The notes under the pieces were generated by a model. It was not told the DNA's origin, ran no database searches, and worked only from the letters and a program-made list of their open reading frames with translations. The translations under genes and the position numbers were made by a program. This document shows, piece by piece, positions 49,715-59,682 of a stretch of DNA of 64,000 nucleotides; positions within the stretch are counted from its first letter, which is position 1; every line of letters starts with the position of its first letter. The DNA comes from Nocardia uniformis NBRC 13702 (GTDB lineage: Bacteria > Actinomycetota > Actinomycetes > Mycobacteriales > Mycobacteriaceae), in NCBI RefSeq assembly GCF_001613345.1, contig NZ_BDCE01000044.1, positions 121,750 through 185,749 on the forward strand, in the 5' to 3' direction.

Positions 49715-51083
49715 TGGGGCGCTCCTCCGGTAGTTCGTATCGGCGTTCGTATTCACGTAGTGCGAGCGCCGCGGCCAGGGTGATCGGTCCGACGCGGCCC
49801 AGGAACATCACCGCGCTGAGCAGCAGGTGGCCCAACGGGGGGAGATCGGCGGTGATACCGGTGGACAGGCCCACCGTCCCGAATGCCGACACCACCTCGA
49901 ACAGCACCGCGTCCAGGCGATGGGTGGACAGGCCGAGCAGGATCATGGTTGCGACCATGACGACGCCGACACCGAGCAGCGCGACCGTAATCGCTTGGCG
50001 CTGCACGCTCGCCGCCAAACGTCGTCCCATAACGTGCACGGTGGGCTGGCCGCGGACCTCGGCGTACACCACGAAGGCCAGCAGCGCGAAGGTGGTGACC
50101 TTGATGCCGCCCGCGGTGCCCGCGCTGCCACCGCCGATGAACATGAGCACATCATTGACCAGCAGCGTGGTCGGGTGCATGGCACCGACGTCTACGGAGT
50201 TGAATCCGGCCGTGCGAGGAGTCATGCCGTGGAAGGCACCCGCCAGGAGGCGACCACCGAACGAATGGGTGCCGAGGGTGGCCGGATTACCCCATTCGAG
50301 GGCGGTTACCAGTACGACACCGACCACGGCCAGTCCGGCGTAGGCCAAGACGGTGATCTTGGTGTGCAGGGACCAGCCGAGCACGGGGGTGCCGCGCAGC
50401 CGGGCCCGCATCGCTCGCACGGTCTCGAAGACCACTGGAAAGCCGAGGCCGCCCAGTACGAATGCCACCGTGATGGGCACGATGATCCATGGATCGGACG
50501 CGTGCCGCACGAGACTGTCCCCGTGCAGCGCGAACCCCGCGTTGTTGTAGGCCGAAATGGCGTGGAACGTGCCGTAATACAGTGCCGAGCTGAAGGGTTC
50601 GTCGGTGGTGACCAGCCGACGGCCGGTGAGGAACACGGCCGTCACCAGTTCGATCGTCACGCTCATCACGACGACGCCGAGTACGACCCGGCGCGTTTCG
50701 CCCAGCTGCAAAGCCTTCGTCTCGGCCTGCGCGATCAACTGCATCCGCAAACCCATCCGGCGAGCCACCAGCAGCCCCAGCAGTGAGGCCGCCGTCATGA
50801 TGCCGATGCCGCCCACCTGAATGAGCCCCAGCACCACCCCCTCGCCGAACCCCGACCAGTAGGTCGACGTATCGACGACGACCAGGCCGGTCACACAGAT
50901 CGCCGACGTCGAGGTGAACAGTGCCGTGACCGGATCGGTCCAGGTGCCGGACTCGGACGCGAACGGCAGTGTCAGCAGGGCCGCGCCGAGTACGTTGACT
51001 ACGAGGAAGCCCACGACGGTGAGCCGAGCAGGATGTCCGAGTCGGCCCAGGCGGCGGACGATCGGCTGCGCTGTGCGTGGCAT
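49704..51083 (-). CDS. ktrB: KtrB-type K+ uptake channel (TrkH/Ktr family)
   Basis: 459 residues with eight transmembrane helices in four pore repeats. The filter loops are TSTSAICVTGL, HAISAYNNAGF, GMTPRTAGFNS and SAFGTVGLSTG, each with the filter Gly. It takes up K+ (with Na+ in some members) as a dimer on an RCK ring formed by the next gene product. Confidence 0.93.
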   Translation of the reverse strand: MPRTAQPIVRRLGRLGHPARLTVVGFLVVNVLGAALLTLPFASESGTWTDPVTALFTSTSAICVTGLVVVDTSTYWSGFGEGVVLGLIQVGGIGIMTAASLLGLLVARRMGLRMQLIAQAETKALQLGETRRVVLGVVVMSVTIELVTAVFLTGRRLVTTDEPFSSALYYGTFHAISAYNNAGFALHGDSLVRHASDPWIIVPITVAFVLGGLGFPVVFETVRAMRARLRGTPVLGWSLHTKITVLAYAGLAVVGVVLVTALEWGNPATLGTHSFGGRLLAGAFHGMTPRTAGFNSVDVGAMHPTTLLVNDVLMFIGGGSAGTAGGIKVTTFALLAFVVYAEVRGQPTVHVMGRRLAASVQRQAITVALLGVGVVMVATMILLGLSTHRLDAVLFEVVSAFGTVGLSTGITADLPPLGHLLLSAVMFLGRVGPITLAAALALREYERRYELPEERPIVG

Positions 51084-51277
51084 GCGATCAGTGCGCCGAG
51101 GACGGCGATAGGGGCACCGTCCCGGTGGTGGTCGTACTCAACGATGCGTCCCCTTTGGGTCTCGTCCGGGCGTCGACGGTCTGCGGCGCTTAGAGATCCT
51201 AACGGTCTGCTTACGTCAGTTTGTCGCACCACTCGCTCAGGTATTCGTCGCGCATTGTCGGTACCGCGGCCGTTCGC

Positions 51278-53380
51278 TCACCACCACTCGGTGATCATCG
51301 CGATCCGTCGCCCCAGTTCCGGAGCCAGTGAGCGGGCATAGCTGGCGGTGAGATGGTGCTCATCGCGGTAGATGAGGACATTGCCCTCGGCGACATGGCA
51401 GCGGTCCGGTCGGCAGACCGCATCGTTCAGGTCGAGCGGGAAGATATTCGAGTAGGCCGCGGCCGGTCCCTCGGCGGGATCGCGGGGGTCGAGGGCGACG
51501 GCGCGATCGATACCGCAGCTGACCGGAGTGGTGCCGCGCTGGGCCAGGCAATCGACCGCCTTGTAGAAGACGCCATTGTGTCGCAGCCTCGGGGTGTCTC
51601 GAAGGGCGAGCACTTTCATCCCGCGGTCCGACAGCGCCGACCACACATCGAAGTATTCCGGCGGCACCTCGTCACCGTCGTTGTACGGCCGGAAGCGAGT
51701 GGAGATGGTGAATACCCAGTCGGGTTGGTCCTGAGCGAGACGGTCGAGGACTTCTTCCGACCATTCCCGGCATTCGGGGAAGGGCGCTTCGGCATAGGAG
51801 GGTTGGTCGACGAGTACGAGGGGGCAACCCTCTTTCAGAAAGGTGACGATGCGGAAGTCGTAATCGTAGGAGAGCAGTTCCAGGGCCGGGATCCAGTGCT
51901 CGGAATGCGATCCGCCGACCACCGCGATGGAGCGGCCAGCGGTCGTATCGCCGTAGGTGCAGGTGCGCACCTCCCGGTTCGGGGTGATGCAGCCGTCGAC
52001 GGTCGGGGGTGGCGCGTCGGCCTGACCTTCGAATACCGAGGGCCGCATGGGTGCCGGCGGGGGGTCGATGCCGTCGAGGAGGGCGGCCGCCCCCGGGTAT
52101 TCGTTCGGCTCGAGCGCCTGCGGTGGTTCCGCCGGATTGGTCCTGGACACCACCTGCCAGCCGAGTGACGACGCCAGCACCACGACGCCGATCGCCGCGA
52201 CCAGGGTGCCGACACCGGTTCGGTACTTCGCGGACCTACCGGTGTCGGGTACCGGTGTGGAGCGCTTCCGCAGTGGCGCTTCGATAATGCGGGTTGTGGC
52301 CAGCGCCAGAACGATCGAGACCGCGATGACGATCAGGCCATCGGTGAATCCGGCGTGCGCATTCCCGGTTTCGGCCAGATAGAAGATCAGGATCGGCCAG
52401 TGCCACAGGTACAGGGGATAGGCGATGGCACCGAGTTCCGTGCACAGCCGACCGGCCAATAGCCGGTTCGCCCAGGGTCGTTCGGATGACGAGAGGTGCA
52501 TCCCGGACAGGATCAGCGCGACGGTGGCCACCACCGGGAACAGCGCTGCCGGGCCGGGGAATTCGCTGGCGCCGTCGATCAGCAGACCGCAGGAGAGCAC
52601 CATGGCGAGACCGAGACTCGCCGCGCACCAGCGTGCCCAGTTCGGTATGGAGATCCAGGGTGCGGCGACCGCGAGTGCGGCACCGGCGAGCAGTTCCCAG
52701 ACCCGGGCCGCGCTGTCGTAGTAGGTCCAGGCCTGGTGCTGGGCTGCGCCGATCGTGGCATACCGGAAGGAAATCAACCCGACGATAACCAGCACCGTCA
52801 GCAGCAGTCCGCGGTGGCGGTCCGATTGCGGCCGCAGGCGGGCCCAGAGGGCGATGACCGCCAGGATGACGAGATAGAACTGGCCCTGGACCGCCATGGA
52901 CCACAGATGTTGCAGCGGGCTGATGGACGGGTCGGGGGACGCGTAATCCATTTCCGCGGTCGCCAGATACCAGTTCTGGAAGTAGAACCCGGACGCGAGC
53001 AGCTGCGCCGAGGTATCACCCCACTGGGTGTACGGCCGCGCTACGACGGTGGCGACGGCGACCGCGGCGAGTACGACCACGAGCGCGGGGAACAGCCGAC
53101 GGCCGGTGCGGCGCAGGGTCGGGCCGATCCCGGCCGAGCCGGTGGTATCGGTGCGGCGCAACACCATTCCGGTGAAGAAGAAACCGGACAGTACTAGGAA
53201 GACGTCTACGCCCCCGGAGACCCGACCCATCCACACGTGGAAGGCCACCACCAGCGCGATCGCGATGCCGCGCAAACCGTCGAGATCGTCACGGTACTGC
53301 TGCCGGGACTTGCTCTCCGGCAGCTGATTTCGGGTAACCAACCCGGTCGGCACCGGTGGTCCCAAGGTATGAGCGCGCAC
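51278..53380 (-). CDS. OafA-type membrane acyltransferase with SGNH domain
   Basis: 700 residues from GTG 53380, chosen because GGGGAG lies five bases upstream. Residues about 30-390 form the acyltransferase-3 domain: YRDDLDGLRGIAIALVVAFHVWMG with the catalytic His, DVFLVLSGFFFTG, LQHLWSMAVQGQFYLV and AYPLYLWHWPIL. Residues about 440-700 are an extracytoplasmic SGNH domain (AVVGGSHSEHWIPAL with Ser, and RDEHHLTASYA with Asp/His). It O-acetylates a cell-envelope glycan. The GDSH motif here is GGSH. Confidence 0.92.
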   Translation of the reverse strand: MRAHTLGPPVPTGLVTRNQLPESKSRQQYRDDLDGLRGIAIALVVAFHVWMGRVSGGVDVFLVLSGFFFTGMVLRRTDTTGSAGIGPTLRRTGRRLFPALVVVLAAVAVATVVARPYTQWGDTSAQLLASGFYFQNWYLATAEMDYASPDPSISPLQHLWSMAVQGQFYLVILAVIALWARLRPQSDRHRGLLLTVLVIVGLISFRYATIGAAQHQAWTYYDSAARVWELLAGAALAVAAPWISIPNWARWCAASLGLAMVLSCGLLIDGASEFPGPAALFPVVATVALILSGMHLSSSERPWANRLLAGRLCTELGAIAYPLYLWHWPILIFYLAETGNAHAGFTDGLIVIAVSIVLALATTRIIEAPLRKRSTPVPDTGRSAKYRTGVGTLVAAIGVVVLASSLGWQVVSRTNPAEPPQALEPNEYPGAAALLDGIDPPPAPMRPSVFEGQADAPPPTVDGCITPNREVRTCTYGDTTAGRSIAVVGGSHSEHWIPALELLSYDYDFRIVTFLKEGCPLVLVDQPSYAEAPFPECREWSEEVLDRLAQDQPDWVFTISTRFRPYNDGDEVPPEYFDVWSALSDRGMKVLALRDTPRLRHNGVFYKAVDCLAQRGTTPVSCGIDRAVALDPRDPAEGPAAAYSNIFPLDLNDAVCRPDRCHVAEGNVLIYRDEHHLTASYARSLAPELGRRIAMITEWW

Positions 53381-53431
53381 GCGAACTCCCCACAACGAAA
53401 TGGCCCCGGCCCCGAGTAGTGAGGCGGGGTT

Positions 53432-53586
53432 GCCGACCAGACTTCCCGGCGCTCCGCCCTTAAGATGCCCGAGAGATCACGCCGGAGGCAAACCGGGGGC
53501 TCGGACTTCCCGGTCCGGATTCCGATTTGCGCCTCGGTGAACCTTGCGGCATCTTTACGGGCGGAGTGCCGGGAAGTCGGGTCGGC
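53432..53586. repeat. 155-bp imperfect palindrome
   Basis: Left arm 53432-53469 and right arm 53548-53586 are inverted copies, matching at 35 of 38 positions with one 1-base gap (GCCGACC, GACTTCCCGGC, CTCCGCCC, AGATGCC are exact). Inside is a second stem, GAGGC-AAA against TTTGC-GCCTC, and a further copy of GGACTTCCCGG. It stands between the acyltransferase start and the 3' end of the flotillin operon. It could be a MITE or a large terminator. Confidence 0.75.
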
Positions 53587-53638
53587 GGGCCCGATCGCGA
53601 GCGGTGGATCGCGGTCTGCCGCAAGGGTTGAACAGGAG

Positions 53639-54577
53639 TCAATCGATCAATCGGATGCTGGAGAATATTTCCCGCGCCTGCTCCGGGGTCACTTCCCCGT
53701 CGACGCCGCGATCTGCGGCGATAGTGAGAACCAACATGGGATTCTGTGGTCCGGGGAACGCGAAGGTGTAGACGGAGAACCGTGAACTCGTGCATTCCGC
53801 GCTCTTCGGCGTCCAGTTGCCGGATGCCTCCGCCAGGTAACCGGTGATGCCGCTGGCGGTCGTCAACGGGGTCGCCGGAGTGGTTTCTCGACCCCAGCCG
53901 GGACCGTCGAAGCCGCGTTCCGCCGCGGTCGTCGCGACGTCGGCGGCTGCGGCGGCGGGATCATCGAGTTGTGACCGGTGGACGAAAGTGATTGTGCGGG
54001 TCGAAGACCCGCAATAGTTCTTGCCGTCGGTCGCGGTTCCGGTGCCGGATATGCGGCCCTGCTCGTTCTCGAAGCCACGGATCACTCCGGGTGTGTCCAC
54101 AACCCAGCCGGAGGGCACGTCGTATGCCACGCCGCGCGACGGCACCGCTACCCCTTGATAGTCGGGGAGTAGCGGTGTGGTGGTACTCGGCGCCCGTGTG
54201 GTGGTGGTAGTCGTGGAGGTGCGCGGCGGCACGACCAGCTTCGTGACCGGCGCGGTCGTCCGAGCGGTATCACCGGAGGAGGTCAAGCGACCGGTGATAC
54301 TCGCGGTGATCGCGCCGAACAACACGAGTCCGGTGATGATCACGGCGAGAATCGGACCCGCGGTGCCGCGCCGAGGTGACCGCACCGGCGTGCCATACCC
54401 GGGATACCCGCCCGGATGCCATTGCCGATGGTCCTCCAATGCCGGGTACTCATACGGCCGATACGGCAGGTCCTCGAGCGGTGGATACTCGTACGCCTGC
54501 GGCGGACCGGGCCGCGCCGAGAGATACCCACCCCCCTGCTGCTCCGGCCCTGGTGGCCGCTCGCTATCTCGTGTCAC
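53639..54577 (-). CDS. Membrane-anchored Thr/Pro-rich protein, last gene of flotillin operon
   Basis: GTG 54577 overlaps the ATPase stop (GTGA). 312 residues: a cytoplasmic Pro/Tyr-rich N-terminus with repeated YEYPPLED/YEYPALED, one transmembrane helix (GPILAVIITGLVLFGAITASI, near residue 75), an outside Thr-rich linker (TSTTTTTTRAPSTTTP) and a globular domain with YDVPSGWVVDTPG, a CGSS/ECTSS Cys pair and EQAREIFSSIRLI. No enzyme motif. Coupled translation suggests it is the outward-facing part of the flotillin/ATPase system. No named family is recognised with certainty. Confidence 0.75.
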   Translation of the reverse strand: MTRDSERPPGPEQQGGGYLSARPGPPQAYEYPPLEDLPYRPYEYPALEDHRQWHPGGYPGYGTPVRSPRRGTAGPILAVIITGLVLFGAITASITGRLTSSGDTARTTAPVTKLVVPPRTSTTTTTTRAPSTTTPLLPDYQGVAVPSRGVAYDVPSGWVVDTPGVIRGFENEQGRISGTGTATDGKNYCGSSTRTITFVHRSQLDDPAAAAADVATTAAERGFDGPGWGRETTPATPLTTASGITGYLAEASGNWTPKSAECTSSRFSVYTFAFPGPQNPMLVLTIAADRGVDGEVTPEQAREIFSSIRLID

Positions 54578-57500
54578 GAATCCGATTCTGTGCGATGTGT
54601 GTCGAGTTCGCTTGCCCGGCTCCCCTGGAGTGTCCGACTGTGTTTGCCGGATGGATCCCTCGCCTCGATCGCCCGTAGCGCGGATTCGATTCCGGCTATG
54701 CGGTCGCCGAGTAGTCCCAGTGCGCCGACAGCGCGGACCAGAGGGTCGTCCTCGGCTCCGCCGAGGGCCTGTTCGCGCAGGTACGCGGCTTTCACCTCGG
54801 TCCAGCGGCGGGCCTGTTGTTCGGAGAGGCGACCGCGTAGTTCGGCGAGTTTGAGGAGGTTGAATTCGGCTCCGGCGGCGAGGGTTTGGGCTTCGCCGAG
54901 GTAGTGGTCGTCGATGAGGGCCTCCAGTTCCTCATCGTTCATGACCGGCACCACCCGTTCGGCGAGGGCGTTCATATTGCGGTAGGAGCCCTGAAGCTGG
55001 AAGGGCGGTTCGGTGCGGGAGGAGTCGGCGGTGGCGGCGGAGGCGATGTAGGCGCGGTTGGTGGCCAGTACCACTTCCTGGAGGCGAATGAGTTTGCCCA
55101 GTACCGCCGTGATTTCGGACAGTTCGGTCGCCGAGTACGGGTGGGTGAGCTGGTCGGCCATGGCGTGTCGGTCGCCGCGGGCCATGCGCACCAGGATCTC
55201 CAGATCGCCGCGGTCGCGCGACGACAGCGGTGCGAGAACGGGATTGGTGGTGAGCGCGTTCTCGATGTAGCTGAGTGCGAACAGTTCGTCGCGGCCCGAC
55301 AGTACGTCGCCGAGGTTCCACACGTCGGCGCGATTGGCGAGCATATCCGGGATACGGAATCGCTTGCCCTGCTCGGTATACGGGTTACCCGCCATACATA
55401 CCGCGAACCGCTTGCCGCGCAGGTCATAGGTGCGGGTGCGGCCGTCCCACACACCCTCCATCCGGCGCTGTCCATCGCAGAGCGATATGAACTTCTGCAG
55501 CAGTTCCGGTGAGGTGTGCTGGATATCGTCGAGATAGAGCAGCACGTTATTGCCGAGTTCCAGTGCGAAGTTGATCTTTTCGAGCTCCTGGCGGGCGGTG
55601 GCGTTGGGAGCCTGCGCCGGATCGACCGAGGTCACCTCATGGCCCAGCGCGGGACCGTTCACCTTCACCAGCACGAGGCCCAGCCGTGCGGCCACATACT
55701 CCATGAGCGTGGTCTTGCCGTAACCGGGCGGCGAGATCAACAGCAGCAGCCCCGAGCGGTCGGTGCGGTCGGAGTCGCCGACGACACCGAGCTGTTTGGC
55801 GAGGTTGTCACCGATCAATGGCAGATACACCTCATCGAGCAGCCGGTTGCGCACGAAACCGCTCAATGCCCGCGGCCGATACTCCTCCAACCGCAGCCGA
55901 TCCCGCTCGGCGGACACCAGTGCGGTGCGCCGCCGGAGGTAGGCACGGAAGCCCGGTACCCGTTCGAGACGGAAGCGGCGGCACCGCGCCAGCAGCTCGT
56001 CGAACCGGAAGGTCAACTCCCGCTGCGTGATCCGCGGATGTGTGCCCAGCAGCCCCGAAACTGTGGCGGTCAGCGCGGTGGCGGCCTCGGAGCGCGGCAG
56101 ACCGGCCCCACACAGTTCGATCGCCACCGCCTCCGGTAGGTCGGCGGCCAGATCCATACCGTCATCGGCCCGTTCCACATACGCCGTGAGCCAGGCGTGC
56201 ACCAGTTGGTGCCGTGCGGGCAGCGATTGCGCGCCGACGAATTCCGCGCCCAGTGAGCTCAGATCGGATTCGAATTCCGCACGCGCGGTCGCCGAGGCCG
56301 CGCCCAACGCCCGGTGGAAGCGTTCCAGCAGCAGCCTGGCTCCCGCCGAGGTGATGAATCCCGGTGTCGGCGAGAACAGTTCCTCGAACAGATACTCGCC
56401 GGCGAGCGCACGGTCGACACCGTCGAGCCCGATGCTGTCGGCGAATTCCCCGATTCGCGTGGACAGTTCGTCGCACATCTGGTCGACCGCCGCCGTGCGC
56501 CCGAAAATGGCGCGTGCGCGGGCCAGGGAACCGACCCGGGTCTGCCAGTGTGCCCGCGCGCCGTCATCGGCATCGAGGGCGAACCGCCACCACAGCTGCG
56601 CGGCCGCTCGTTCCGCCGACGGGAACCGCAGCAATTGCGCGCCCGCGTACAGCCGCAGCACCGTTTCCAGAATGGTGGCGCCGTCGTGGTCGTGTACGCC
56701 GCGCTCGTACCCCTCGTCGTAGCGTCCGGCCGCGGCCTTGCGAACCAGTTCGGCGAGATCGCCCGCGGTCCCGGCCGCCTGATACAGCGTATCGAGCCCA
56801 CCGTCGCGTTCGGCTTCGGCGAGAATCGACACCGCCAGATACTCGCCCCGGTACATCTCGGCGGTCTCCGAGGCCAGCAGCTGTGACCAGTACGGCCGAG
56901 TGGCGCCGAAGTCGTTGTCGCGCACCGGCGCCCGGTAGTCGGTACCGGTGATCGTGTACCACATGGCACCGTCGTGCGGGACCATGGTGAGCTCCACCGG
57001 CCGGGTGTCGACCGCGAACCGGTGCCGACCCAGCCGGATGGTTTCGCCACCGTCGTCGTAGAGGTCGACGCGGTCGCGCAGCGCGCGCCCGGCCTCCTGG
57101 CGGGCGGCGCGCAACCGCCCGTCGAACTCTTCGGCCCGCACCTGATCACCGATGTCGCGCAATTGCGTGACGGCTTGGCGCAGCCGAGCCACCATTGGAT
57201 CGGAGGCGAAGTAGGTGTTCACCTCATCCAGGGAGCCGAGGGCCGCGGCCCGGCGGCCGACCCCGGCCAGGATGCGCTGTGCGGAGGCGGCGATGCGCTC
57301 CGCGCGCTGGGACCGCTCATCGAGCAGTGCCTGTTTGCGCGCGGTGAACGCCTCGTACACGTCCTCGCGCTTGGCGGTGAGCCGGTCGGCGAAATCGTCG
57401 ATCTCGCCGAACCGGGTCTCCAGATTCTCGATGGCCAGCAGCAGTTTCGCCAGCTGGTCGTCGCAGGCATCGGGGGAGTCGCACACCGCGAGCGCACCGG

Positions 57501-59682
57501 TGACCGCCTGCCCGAGCAGTGCGAATTCGGCGGCGAAGGCCGCGCGGCCCTCCACCGACGCCAGTTCGACGCGCCGCGCCTGCACGGTGGCGCGCACCCG
57601 GTTGACCGCGGCGAGGATCTCACCGATCCGGGTCAGGATATCGGTGCGCACGGTCGCGTCTGCGATATCGAGGGCGCCGACGATCTCGGTGACGATCTGC
57701 AGCGAGTCGGTCTGCTCGGTCAGCCGCTGCTGCAGTGGTTCGGCGTCGGCGACCGTGCCGATCGCCTCGGCTCGCTCCAGCAGTTCATCGAGTTCGGTGT
57801 GGTAGGTCGCGAAAGCCTTGGCGTCACCGAGGAATTCGACGGCACGGCGGCCCGCGTCGGCGAGCGCCTCGGCTAGGTCGGCGTCCACGGTGTCGATCCG
57901 GTCGGTGTCGACGTAGCGCAGATCCCGCAGTGTCACCAGCTGCCCCTGCGCGCGCCGCAGGTCGGCCAGCAACCGCACCCATTCGTCGGCGCTGCGATAG
58001 GCGGCGGCACGGGCGAGGCGGATGAGCGTCGCCGCCTGCTCGGCCGCCGTATCCACGGCCGCGGTCGCCTGCGCGGTGAGCGCGGTGACCTTCTCGTATT
58101 CGTCGAGGACCTGCTCGGCGGTGGCACGCAGCTCACCCAGCGGTGTGGCCGGATCGCACAGTTCTGTTTCGCCCAGCCAGTGATAGTGGTCGGCCGCGCG
58201 CGTGCACGCGGCCATCACTGCCTCGAATACCGCTGTCGCGGGCCGCATCTCATCCACCATGCGAGCCACGGCGAGGCAGTCGGAGATACCGCGCACCAGT
58301 TCGGCATTGCCGACCCGGTGCAGCGGTCCCGTACCGACCGATTGTGTGGCGGCGTGCAGATCGGAGACGAAGGGGGACCGCCACACCTGCATGGGATGTA
58401 CCCGGGTGGGCTCCTCCGACAGTGCCCGGAACACCACCATGGTGCCGTCATCGAACAGCGAATACCCGTGGCAGGACAGCGGATTGGCGACCTCGGTCCG
58501 CACCAGGTTGTAGGGCAGCAGTAGCGTGCGCCCCTCGGCGCGGGCATGGAAGACGTACAGCACGTCCTCGCCATTCGCCGAGCGCACCGTCCGCTCGTAC
58601 TCCAGATCGGCCACGGTGGTGTCGAACCGCTTGTGCACGCCGGTGGCCAGGTAGTACCCGCCCGGGAAGATGATGCCGTGATCCTCGGGCAATCGCCGAC
58701 AGGCCTGCCCGATGCCGTCGAGGCGCACCACATCCTTGGTGCGGATATTGAAAACCAGGTGCCGCCAGACGGTTTCGTTGTACGGGCGGATGCGCAACAG
58801 AATCAGCGGCCCCAGTCGCGCATACTGCACGGCCGCGTCGGCGAGGCTCTGCAACGGCTCGTCGACCGGCTCGCTGTAGACACCCGCACCGGATTCGGTG
58901 TTGTTCTCGACCTTGATCGTCAGGGTGCCGCCGAGCGTCTCGACGAAAACCTCATCGAGGATCGACAGATGCGGGTACCGCCCGAGTACCTGGTCGTCGC
59001 GGGTGGTCTCGACCCATTCGAAATCATGCGAGGTTGGGAGCACATGATCGCGTTCGCCCCGGTTGTCCAGGTACCGAATCGACCCGTCGGCGTCCAGTTG
59101 CCAGCGCAGCACTCGAATATCGTCGGTGCGCCCGCCGGTCTGGAATACCGCGAGCAGGCGTCCTTCGACCCGACGCAGTTGCAGCAACCGCGTCTGGCTG
59201 TAGTACCGGTACAGCTCGGCGAAATCATGTCGGAACCGCGGATCGTCGAACAGTCCGGCCGGATCGGCGGGATCGAAGCCGAACGACGTCGTATCCGTCT
59301 CGTCGTGGACCTCGCCGGAGGTGTGCTCGTGCCGAAATCGGCGCACCGCGAACACGTCCGCGATGGCCGTCTCCGGTCGCATCCCGACGAATACATTGTA
59401 GCCGAACACCATTCGGCCATCGGGCAGCGCCACGACATCGCGTGGCACGCAATTGTTCTCGGTGCGAATCCGCTCGGTGCCGAGCAGGGTGAGATCGGAG
59501 CCGCCGAACTCCTCGATCCGCCGCTGATTGAGCAGGCCCGCGCGCCGGGACAATTCGGCGGCGTGCTCGGCCAGCCGGGCGCGCAGAACCTCGTAGGTGC
59601 CGGTTTCCAGGGCCGTATCGGCCGGGCCCCGACCGCCGGATTCGCTCCGGCGGTCGGTACGCGGCTGTGCTGCCGCGCTCAC
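54574..59682 (-). CDS. Giant AAA ATPase, DUF3686-type ('DNA repair ATPase')
   Basis: 1702 residues from GTG 59682, overlapping the flotillin stop by 4 nt. Residues about 30-480 match the N-terminal DUF3686-like beta-rich region (LTLLGTERIRTENNCVPRDV, VFGYNVFVGMRPET). Residues about 500-880 are mostly coiled coil. The AAA domain has Walker A SPPGYGKTT near 1320, Walker B LLYLDDI near 1385 and MAGNPYTEQGKRFRIPDMLANRADVW as sensor region. Family members occur next to flotillin genes in many bacteria; the annotation as DNA repair is historical. Probable role: membrane-linked remodelling ATPase. Confidence 0.85.
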   Translation of the reverse strand: MSAAAQPRTDRRSESGGRGPADTALETGTYEVLRARLAEHAAELSRRAGLLNQRRIEEFGGSDLTLLGTERIRTENNCVPRDVVALPDGRMVFGYNVFVGMRPETAIADVFAVRRFRHEHTSGEVHDETDTTSFGFDPADPAGLFDDPRFRHDFAELYRYYSQTRLLQLRRVEGRLLAVFQTGGRTDDIRVLRWQLDADGSIRYLDNRGERDHVLPTSHDFEWVETTRDDQVLGRYPHLSILDEVFVETLGGTLTIKVENNTESGAGVYSEPVDEPLQSLADAAVQYARLGPLILLRIRPYNETVWRHLVFNIRTKDVVRLDGIGQACRRLPEDHGIIFPGGYYLATGVHKRFDTTVADLEYERTVRSANGEDVLYVFHARAEGRTLLLPYNLVRTEVANPLSCHGYSLFDDGTMVVFRALSEEPTRVHPMQVWRSPFVSDLHAATQSVGTGPLHRVGNAELVRGISDCLAVARMVDEMRPATAVFEAVMAACTRAADHYHWLGETELCDPATPLGELRATAEQVLDEYEKVTALTAQATAAVDTAAEQAATLIRLARAAAYRSADEWVRLLADLRRAQGQLVTLRDLRYVDTDRIDTVDADLAEALADAGRRAVEFLGDAKAFATYHTELDELLERAEAIGTVADAEPLQQRLTEQTDSLQIVTEIVGALDIADATVRTDILTRIGEILAAVNRVRATVQARRVELASVEGRAAFAAEFALLGQAVTGALAVCDSPDACDDQLAKLLLAIENLETRFGEIDDFADRLTAKREDVYEAFTARKQALLDERSQRAERIAASAQRILAGVGRRAAALGSLDEVNTYFASDPMVARLRQAVTQLRDIGDQVRAEEFDGRLRAARQEAGRALRDRVDLYDDGGETIRLGRHRFAVDTRPVELTMVPHDGAMWYTITGTDYRAPVRDNDFGATRPYWSQLLASETAEMYRGEYLAVSILAEAERDGGLDTLYQAAGTAGDLAELVRKAAAGRYDEGYERGVHDHDGATILETVLRLYAGAQLLRFPSAERAAAQLWWRFALDADDGARAHWQTRVGSLARARAIFGRTAAVDQMCDELSTRIGEFADSIGLDGVDRALAGEYLFEELFSPTPGFITSAGARLLLERFHRALGAASATARAEFESDLSSLGAEFVGAQSLPARHQLVHAWLTAYVERADDGMDLAADLPEAVAIELCGAGLPRSEAATALTATVSGLLGTHPRITQRELTFRFDELLARCRRFRLERVPGFRAYLRRRTALVSAERDRLRLEEYRPRALSGFVRNRLLDEVYLPLIGDNLAKQLGVVGDSDRTDRSGLLLLISPPGYGKTTLMEYVAARLGLVLVKVNGPALGHEVTSVDPAQAPNATARQELEKINFALELGNNVLLYLDDIQHTSPELLQKFISLCDGQRRMEGVWDGRTRTYDLRGKRFAVCMAGNPYTEQGKRFRIPDMLANRADVWNLGDVLSGRDELFALSYIENALTTNPVLAPLSSRDRGDLEILVRMARGDRHAMADQLTHPYSATELSEITAVLGKLIRLQEVVLATNRAYIASAATADSSRTEPPFQLQGSYRNMNALAERVVPVMNDEELEALIDDHYLGEAQTLAAGAEFNLLKLAELRGRLSEQQARRWTEVKAAYLREQALGGAEDDPLVRAVGALGLLGDRIAGIESALRAIEARDPSGKHSRTLQGSRASELDTHRTESDS

